From Gemmatimonadota bacterium (GTDB taxonomy: Bacteria; Gemmatimonadota; Gemmatimonadetes; Gemmatimonadales; Gemmatimonadaceae), in assembly GCA_031127185.1 (NCBI GenBank), contig JARIET010000079.1, positions 1-10,131 on the forward strand: a stretch of DNA of 10,131 nt, written 5' to 3'. How positions within the stretch are numbered: the first letter of the stretch is position 1; each line of letters opens with the position of its first letter. A program made the translations under genes and the position numbers. The notes under the pieces were generated by a model. The model worked only from the letters and a program-made list of their open reading frames with translations. It searched no databases and had not been told where the DNA came from. Positions 5,763 through 10,131 of the stretch are shown piece by piece.

Positions 5763-7607
5763 TTATTGCTCCCGCCCGCCTGGCGGGCGCCGACGCGTGG
5801 TGTCCACCGGCGGCTTCCTGGCTGAATCTCCCGGCACGATGCGCGGTCCCACCGGCATGTCCTTCATCAGCTCGCTACCCGTCTGCAGCGACTGCTTGAG
5901 CCGGTCGATGTCCTCGTCACTCGAAATGATGTGTGGGGTGAGAAACAGGAACAGTTCATTCGTCGTCTCGGTCGTCGCCGTGTTGCCGAAGAACAGCCCG
6001 CCGATGATCGGGATCTTTGAAAACCATGGCACACCAGCGACGGTCTTCAACTTGCTCGTGCCGGCCAGCCCACCGATGACGGTCGTCTGCCCGTCTCGCA
6101 GGAAGACTTGCGTGCTGGCTTCGCGCTGCGAAATCACGGGCGCGCTGAACTGCACCTCATTGGTCGCGGAGTTGTTGGTCTGGTTCACGGCCATGTTCAC
6201 ATAACCGTCGGGATTGATAATCGGCGTGATGGTCAACGTGGTGCCGACATCGATGTACTGCACCGTTTGCACGGTTGTGGGAATCGTGCCGGTCGTGACG
6301 CTCTGGTTCACCTGCACAAAGGGGCGCTGTTCGCCCACGTTAAGCGTGGCCTCCTTGTTGTTCTGCGCGATGATCACCGGCAGCGAGAGCACCTTCACAT
6401 CACCGCGGGACTGCAGCGCGTTGAGCGCCGCCAAGTAGTTGATGGAGCCGTTGCCGCTCGTGAGCTTGAAGATGAAATCGCGCGCGCTCACATTGCCTGG
6501 AAGTAGGCCCACGGTGTCGCGCGGTGCATTCGCCGTTGCCCCCCTTCGCGTGGCGGTGCCGCCAAGCCCGACATTCAGCCCGCTGGTTCTCTGGACTTCG
6601 GCGATCGTGACCTCGATCAGCACCTGGAGCGGCCGCAGGTCGATCCCGCCAATCAACTGCTGCAGCAGCGCATAGTCTGCGGCGGTTGCGCGAATGAGTA
6701 ACGAGTTGGTCGACTCCTCGGCGACGATGCGAACTTGCGCCGAGGAGTTGCTGAGCGTACCGGCCCCTCCAACACCTCCCTGCCCACCCTGGTTGAGAAG
6801 CCCGCCAATCAGGGCCTGCGCGATGGCCTGCTGGGCAGCACCCTGACCGCCGCGACCGCCCCGACCGCCGAACGCCTGATCCAGTTGCACTTGGGCCCCG
6901 GCTGCGCCGCCCGCGCCGCCGCCGCGTCCGCCCTGAGCGCCACCCTGCGCCCCCGCCGGAGGGATCACGGCCGCACCTCGCCCGCCACCAACCGGGTTGG
7001 TGATCTGCACGCCGCCGCCGGGCAGGAATGTCGTGTTGCCAATCGTCGTTCCGCCGGCACCCAACAGGTTCATCAGCACGGGCGCCACTTCCACAGCACT
7101 CGCATGCTTGAGACGGTGCGTGTAGAGTCGAAGCTGCTGCGTGGCTGCTGTCTGCTCGGCCGCCACCTGGGCCGCCGCCTGCTGCCGTGCGATCTGCTGG
7201 GCTTGCAGCGCCGCGGGCGATGTGCTGGGGTCGCCCTCGAGGCGGATCAACGAACCCTGCGCCGTGAAGCGCACTCCATTTGACTCCGCGAGCCCCCGAA
7301 TCATCGCGACCAGCGTGTCGCGCGGTGCCCCGCGTCCCATTCGCACCGAGACACGCCCAGCAGGAATGTTCGTCATGGTGACGTTCAGGTTGCCGGCCTC
7401 CGCGAGCGCGTTCAGAACCACCTGCAACTCCTGGTTCTGAAAGTCGAGCGCGTAGCCGGCGGCTGCCTGAGCCGGCGCAGCGGCAGCCGGCCGCGTGCTC
7501 GTCGTGCCACGTTGCGCCTCTGCCACCGGTGCACCGGACCCAACAACGGTGGACAGAAGCGTGGTCGCTGCGAGGAATCGTGGGATCTGCTTCATCTGGT
7601 TGCTCAC
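5763..7607 (-). CDS. gspD: Secretin, outer-membrane channel of a T2SS/T4P-like machine, with a Gly-rich insertion
   Basis: Secretins form the outer-membrane gate of type II secretion and type IV pilus systems. A Sec signal peptide covers about residues 5-31 (MKQIPR..., hydrophobic core, then AEAQ). An STN/N0 domain lies at about 54-123 and a Gln/Ala-rich linker at 130-158. A single N1/N3-like domain follows, its halves (LRLYTHRLKHASAVEVAPVL, 159-178, and VRIVAEESTNSLLIRA, 292-307) separated by a Gly-rich stretch (183-285). The secretin barrel spans about 328-562 and contains the signature VPWFSKIPIIGGLFFG (526-541) and ELFLFLTPHII (551-561). A charged Pro/Arg tail ends the protein. GspD normally has N0 to N3 and PilQ has AMIN domains; here only two N-domains are recognisable. 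The GTG 7607 start overlaps the preceding TGA; an ATG at codon 5 (7595) is equally possible. No pilotin site is identifiable. Confidence 0.93.
   Translation of the reverse strand: MSNQMKQIPRFLAATTLLSTVVGSGAPVAEAQRGTTSTRPAAAAPAQAAAGYALDFQNQELQVVLNALAEAGNLNVTMTNIPAGRVSVRMGRGAPRDTLVAMIRGLAESNGVRFTAQGSLIRLEGDPSTSPAALQAQQIARQQAAAQVAAEQTAATQQLRLYTHRLKHASAVEVAPVLMNLLGAGGTTIGNTTFLPGGGVQITNPVGGGRGAAVIPPAGAQGGAQGGRGGGAGGAAGAQVQLDQAFGGRGGRGGQGAAQQAIAQALIGGLLNQGGQGGVGGAGTLSNSSAQVRIVAEESTNSLLIRATAADYALLQQLIGGIDLRPLQVLIEVTIAEVQRTSGLNVGLGGTATRRGATANAPRDTVGLLPGNVSARDFIFKLTSGNGSINYLAALNALQSRGDVKVLSLPVIIAQNNKEATLNVGEQRPFVQVNQSVTTGTIPTTVQTVQYIDVGTTLTITPIINPDGYVNMAVNQTNNSATNEVQFSAPVISQREASTQVFLRDGQTTVIGGLAGTSKLKTVAGVPWFSKIPIIGGLFFGNTATTETTNELFLFLTPHIISSDEDIDRLKQSLQTGSELMKDMPVGPRIVPGDSARKPPVDTTRRRPPGGREQ
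5769..5789 (-). promoter_or_regulatory. mRNA hairpin adjoining the gspE ribosome binding site
   Basis: Plus-strand CGCCCGCC (5773-5780) and GGCGGGCG (5782-5789) are exact inverse complements around one base. In the mRNA this gives a strong GC hairpin: six pairs with a five-base loop. It falls in the last codons of the secretin gene. Its 3' arm runs directly into, and shares one base with, the GGGAG ribosome binding site (5769-5773) of the ATPase GTG. It could limit ribosome access until the secretin is translated, tuning the ATPase:secretin ratio. No T tract follows, so it is not an intrinsic terminator. The pairing is seen; the regulation is inferred. Confidence 0.45.
6753..7061 (-). repeat. 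Gly-rich low-complexity coding segment within the secretin
   Basis: About 100 codons (residues 183-285 of the secretin) are dominated by Gly with Ala, Gln and Arg. They include three tandem nine-base units at 6843-6869 encoding GGR-GGR-GGQ. A short amphipathic island (AIAQALIGGLLNQ) lies inside. The segment splits the N1/N3-like domain at the loop where GspD N3 domains also carry Gly-rich insertions, facing the channel lumen. It stays in frame and without stops, so it is a real protein segment. The repeat units are likely to vary in number by slippage. Confidence 0.7.
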
Positions 7608-8113
7608 GGAACTGGTTTGTTTGCGTCAATCGTGAACCGCTCGCCATCCCCACCGCGGAACGTGACCTTTCCGCGTGCAATCGCGACCACGGTGAACTCG
7701 CCGATCTGTCCGCCGACACGCATCGCGCGCACCGGACCGCCCGCCACTTGGCACATGGCGAAGTCGCCCTCTGCTCCACCCAACGCTGTACCGAGCACGA
7801 CAGGACGTGCCGCTGGCGCCTCGGCCACATCAGGTTCGCCGGGCATCAGGTAGCGGCGCGGTGGCGCCTGACGGTCATCGGTGAAGAGATCGCTGGCCAC
7901 CGCTGCGGCCACATCGGCGCCGGCGCCCGGAATCCGGAATCGCAGCGCCGAGTCGGCGACCGATGGCGGCGGAACCGACGCCTCGACCTTCTCCACACGG
8001 ATCGCGCCACCGAGCGCAATCCCGAGCAATGCGACCGCCACCACGAGCCCTCCGAACGCGTATCGCACAACAGGATCGCGCGTCACGGCGGGCGTCAGTC
8101 GGGGAATCGTCAT
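7604..8113 (-). CDS. gspC: GspC/PilP-like inner-membrane protein linking platform and secretin
   Basis: This 169-aa bitopic protein has a short basic N-terminus and one membrane helix (about 18-38). A periplasmic linker contains ASDLFTDDRQAPPRRY (73-88), close to the NLF-type motif of GspC linkers. A small C-terminal beta domain (about 104-163) has the repeating VLGTALGG, VRAMRVGGQIGEFTVVAI and VTFRGGDGERFTID pattern of GspC HR or PilP domains. In known systems the HR domain binds the N0 domain of the secretin, whose gene is next and overlaps by GTGA. There is no PDZ or coiled-coil extension, unlike full-length proteobacterial GspC. The ATG start overlaps the upstream TGA (8110-8113). Family assignment rests on size, topology, HR-like pattern and position. 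PilP is the alternative name. Confidence 0.75.
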   Translation of the reverse strand: MTIPRLTPAVTRDPVVRYAFGGLVVAVALLGIALGGAIRVEKVEASVPPPSVADSALRFRIPGAGADVAAAVASDLFTDDRQAPPRRYLMPGEPDVAEAPAARPVVLGTALGGAEGDFAMCQVAGGPVRAMRVGGQIGEFTVVAIARGKVTFRGGDGERFTIDANKPVP

Positions 8114-8760
8114 CGGGCACCGCCCGCGAGCGAGTACCCAATAACGGTCGCAGTCACCGAAAGTGTCTCCCGGTCCTCGTCGCCGGCACGAAGCGTTTTT
8201 GCAATATCGAGGCGCTCGATCGTCACGAGCCGTTCACCGCGCTCAAGCGCATCGAGGAAGTCGAGAATGCCCTGAAAGTCTGTCTCGGCCCGTAGCTCCA
8301 CTCGCAGCGCGCGTACCCCCTCCGGCAACGGAGTGGCCACGCGAACGGCGGCCGCTCCGGCGGCAGACGCAGCGCCAGCCACTCCTGCGCTGCCGGCCGT
8401 CACATTGGGTCGCGTCGTCGCGCTGGCCAGCCAGACGTGTGTACGCTTGGCGACATCGCCGAGGTAGCTGACGAGGGACGCTCCTGCGGCAACATCGTTT
8501 GCCCCAGTGAAGACGCGACTCTTGACCGCAACCAATGCGGAATCCGCAAACGCCTTCCGGGCCGGGTCGCGCGCCACTTCCGCGACCGCCGCCTGTTCCC
8601 GCGAAAGCGCGTCACGTTCGGTGAGAATGCGGTCATTCGTCTCGGCGAGCGCCTGCTTCAACGGCTTCACACCCCAGATGAAAGCGAGCGCGGGCACGAG
8701 AATCGCCAGCCCGAGCAACACGGCCCGTTTGTCACGGCTACCCATGGCGATCCCCTTCAT
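8110..8760 (-). CDS. gspM: GspM/PilO-like inner-membrane platform protein
   Basis: The 216-aa protein has one N-terminal membrane helix (about 12-31), a charged coiled-coil-like segment (about 33-65) and an Ala/Gly-rich linker (115-142). A ferredoxin-like periplasmic domain follows, with LRVELRAETDFQGILDFLDALERGERLVTIERLDI (152-186, quoted in part by its key pattern) typical of GspM/PilO. Such proteins pair with GspL/PilN in the platform. Two starts are credible: ATG 8760, which overlaps the upstream TGA and follows AGGTG by five bases, and ATG 8745, which follows AAGGGG (8752-8757) by six bases. The second would shorten the protein by five residues. The topology and the operon position between the L-like and C-like genes agree with the call. 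Confidence 0.8.
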   Translation of the reverse strand: MKGIAMGSRDKRAVLLGLAILVPALAFIWGVKPLKQALAETNDRILTERDALSREQAAVAEVARDPARKAFADSALVAVKSRVFTGANDVAAGASLVSYLGDVAKRTHVWLASATTRPNVTAGSAGVAGAASAAGAAAVRVATPLPEGVRALRVELRAETDFQGILDFLDALERGERLVTIERLDIAKTLRAGDEDRETLSVTATVIGYSLAGGAR

Positions 8761-10130
8761 CGGCGCACCTGCGGTGCTGTTGGCTGTGCCGAGGGCTGCA
8801 GGCGAACCTGGGCGCCAACAGCGAAGTGCTCCAGCGGAGCCTCGCCTTCGATCGCCTCACGCCGAACCGGAGCCGATGCACGCACGCCCACGATTCCGGG
8901 CGTGCGGGCGATTTCATCGAACACCGGCATCGCGTGGTCGGCTACGCCGTCGAGGAAGATAGAGTCGCCACGCGCACGGAACGCGGACAGCGACGCGTCG
9001 GCGGGTAGTGTCCGCGTAAGCGCCGCGAGCACGATCGACCAGCGGGGCGCCCCACGAGAGACCGAGGCGAGCGCCGCCACCTGGCGCACAGCCGCGTCCA
9101 CCGACGAACGCCCGACCAGGGTGGCCTCCACCTGCGGGCGAATCGCCGCGCGCGCCGCCTGCACCGCCTGCAACTCGCGTTGCACACCGCGGTAGTGCAC
9201 AAAGGTCGCCAGGAGCAGCGTGGCGACGGCTGCGCCGGCAAGCCACCATGCCAGTCGCTGCGCGTCCTCACGTTCGCGCCTTCGCGATTCCTCCGTGCGG
9301 ATCTCCAGACCCACCGCCGCAGCGGCGAAGCGCGCGGCCAGCGCCTCCGGATGCTCAGACAACGCCGCCCACCGCGCTTCGGGCCGCACAACGCTGACCC
9401 CGGCACTGGTGAGTGCAGCGGCCATGGCGTCAGCCGCATCTGCCGTACCGAGCACGGCCACGCGGGCGGGACCGGGATTGCCCGCCTCCGCCGCGATTGC
9501 CTTGGCGTCGGCCGGGCCGCGGAACCGACGCACCGCGCGCATCCGCCTGTCGAAAAGCGTGAGCAAGTCGGCGCGGTCGTCGCGAGCCACCATCACGTGC
9601 GCAGCCCCACGCGCGAGCGAAGGCCAGATGCTGGTTGCCGCCGCCGCCCACGCCGCCTCAGCGGGCACAACTCGTGCGAGTGGGAGCTTGGCGCCGCTGG
9701 CAGCCGACTGCATGGCGTTCATCAGCTGCTGCGTCGTTGCGGCTGCGAGCACGGGCGCCGGGGCGCCAGCCGTGGTTCCGGCCGTGGCGGCCGATCCAAT
9801 CACCTGGGCGCCGCGCGCGGCCACGAAGTAGCGAGACGCATTACGGGCCAGAAACTGATTGCGATCATCCTCGGCCAGCGGTGGCAACGCGATTGTGCGT
9901 GTCTCCGCCAACGGCGGCATCAGCGCCACCGCGATTTCCGGTACCCAGAGTCCTGACTCGCTGGCCGCGGTCGCCAATGCGTCGCGCAGCGAGTCCACGG
10001 CACCGTTTGCCCCGCCGTTCAGTTCGATCGGCCGCTGCCAAATCGTCGCGTTGTCCGCGCTGGCTGCGGTGATCGACATGGGGCTCAGGGCCACACCCAA
10101 AGTTGCCGTGCTGCGTTGCCGCGGACTCAT
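8757..10130 (-). CDS. gspL: GspL-like platform protein (PilM-like cytoplasmic part joined to a PilN-like periplasmic part)
   Basis: In one 457-aa chain, a cytoplasmic region (about 8-285) has the alternating strand/helix pattern of actin-like PilM/GspL domains: LGVALSPMSITAA near the start, later ARVAVLGTADAADAMAAAL. One membrane helix follows (294-312, LAWWLAGAAVATLLLATFV), then a coiled coil (about 313-340). The periplasmic domain (about 360-445) has the PilN-like pattern W..VL..L...LP....L..F and, after a linker, EHFAVGAQVRL. In T2SS this architecture is GspL, which recruits the GspE ATPase to the membrane; in T4P the two parts are separate proteins, PilM and PilN. The ATG at 10130 is at the window edge, so the true start could lie further upstream, although the strand-like beginning fits a start here. 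The TGA overlaps the next ATG. Confidence 0.8.
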   Translation of the reverse strand: MSPRQRSTATLGVALSPMSITAASADNATIWQRPIELNGGANGAVDSLRDALATAASESGLWVPEIAVALMPPLAETRTIALPPLAEDDRNQFLARNASRYFVAARGAQVIGSAATAGTTAGAPAPVLAAATTQQLMNAMQSAASGAKLPLARVVPAEAAWAAAATSIWPSLARGAAHVMVARDDRADLLTLFDRRMRAVRRFRGPADAKAIAAEAGNPGPARVAVLGTADAADAMAAALTSAGVSVVRPEARWAALSEHPEALAARFAAAAVGLEIRTEESRRREREDAQRLAWWLAGAAVATLLLATFVHYRGVQRELQAVQAARAAIRPQVEATLVGRSSVDAAVRQVAALASVSRGAPRWSIVLAALTRTLPADASLSAFRARGDSIFLDGVADHAMPVFDEIARTPGIVGVRASAPVRREAIEGEAPLEHFAVGAQVRLQPSAQPTAPQVRR

Positions 10131-10131
10131 C

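Noticed and set aside
6843-6869. Tandem nine-base units as a possible CRISPR or mobile-element repeat
   Set aside because: Only three imperfect units without spacers occur, and they encode GGR repeats in frame within the secretin. This is protein low complexity.
6400-7830. Minus-strand frame of 476 codons overlapping the secretin in another phase
   Set aside because: It shares the strand with the secretin but encodes an Arg/Ser/Trp-rich product without domains. The secretin frame carries the signal peptide and signature motifs.
7529-8275. Plus-strand frame of 248 codons opposite the GspC- and GspM-like genes
   Set aside because: It is antisense to two genes with membrane helices and stop/start overlaps. 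Its product is rich in Arg and His and has no coherent structure.

Overview
The window is GC-rich (about two thirds G+C by eye) and gene-dense. Every gene I can support lies on the minus strand, so it reads from the right edge to the left. The protein style is Ala/Gly/Arg-rich, with GTG starts, 4-base stop/start overlaps and few Shine-Dalgarno sites. With this gene content it resembles Gemmatimonadota (a Gemmatimonas-like bacterium). That assignment is a family-resemblance judgement, not a database result.

Right half (about 4235-10130): five genes of a type II secretion / type IV pilus-like machine in one tight operon. In reading order they are a GspL-like (PilM-PilN-type) platform protein, a GspM/PilO-like protein, a GspC/PilP-like protein, a GspD/PilQ-family secretin and a GspE/PilB-family ATPase. 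The first four are joined by ATGA, ATGA and GTGA overlaps; the ATPase starts after a single spacer base. The order L-M-C-D-E looks like a circular permutation of the classical gspC...M order. The product would span the envelope: ATPase in the cytoplasm, L/M/C in the inner membrane and periplasm, secretin in the outer membrane. Pseudopilins and GspF are not in the window. The secretin has a shortened N-terminal region and a Gly-rich insertion of about 100 residues.

Middle (2698-4206): a complete M3-like zinc metallopeptidase. It is separated from the ATPase by a 28-base spacer holding a 12-base palindrome and an AT-rich stretch. That spacer could act as a terminator for the secretion operon and/or as a promoter giving a leaderless peptidase mRNA. 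The 85-base gap after the peptidase carries a canonical G-quadruplex motif on the mRNA-like strand.

Left part (1-2612): a confident D-amino-acid aminotransferase (dat). It is joined by a GTGA overlap to a GAF-domain protein whose C-terminal half looks like a histidine kinase stripped of its catalytic boxes. A small conserved-looking protein of unknown function follows. It is joined by another GTGA overlap to a protein cut by the left edge, which may have a ubiquitin-like beta-grasp fold. This tail of sensor-like and unknown proteins is the least explained part of the window.

No RNA genes, mobile elements or CRISPR arrays were seen, and no stretch longer than about 90 bases is without a gene.
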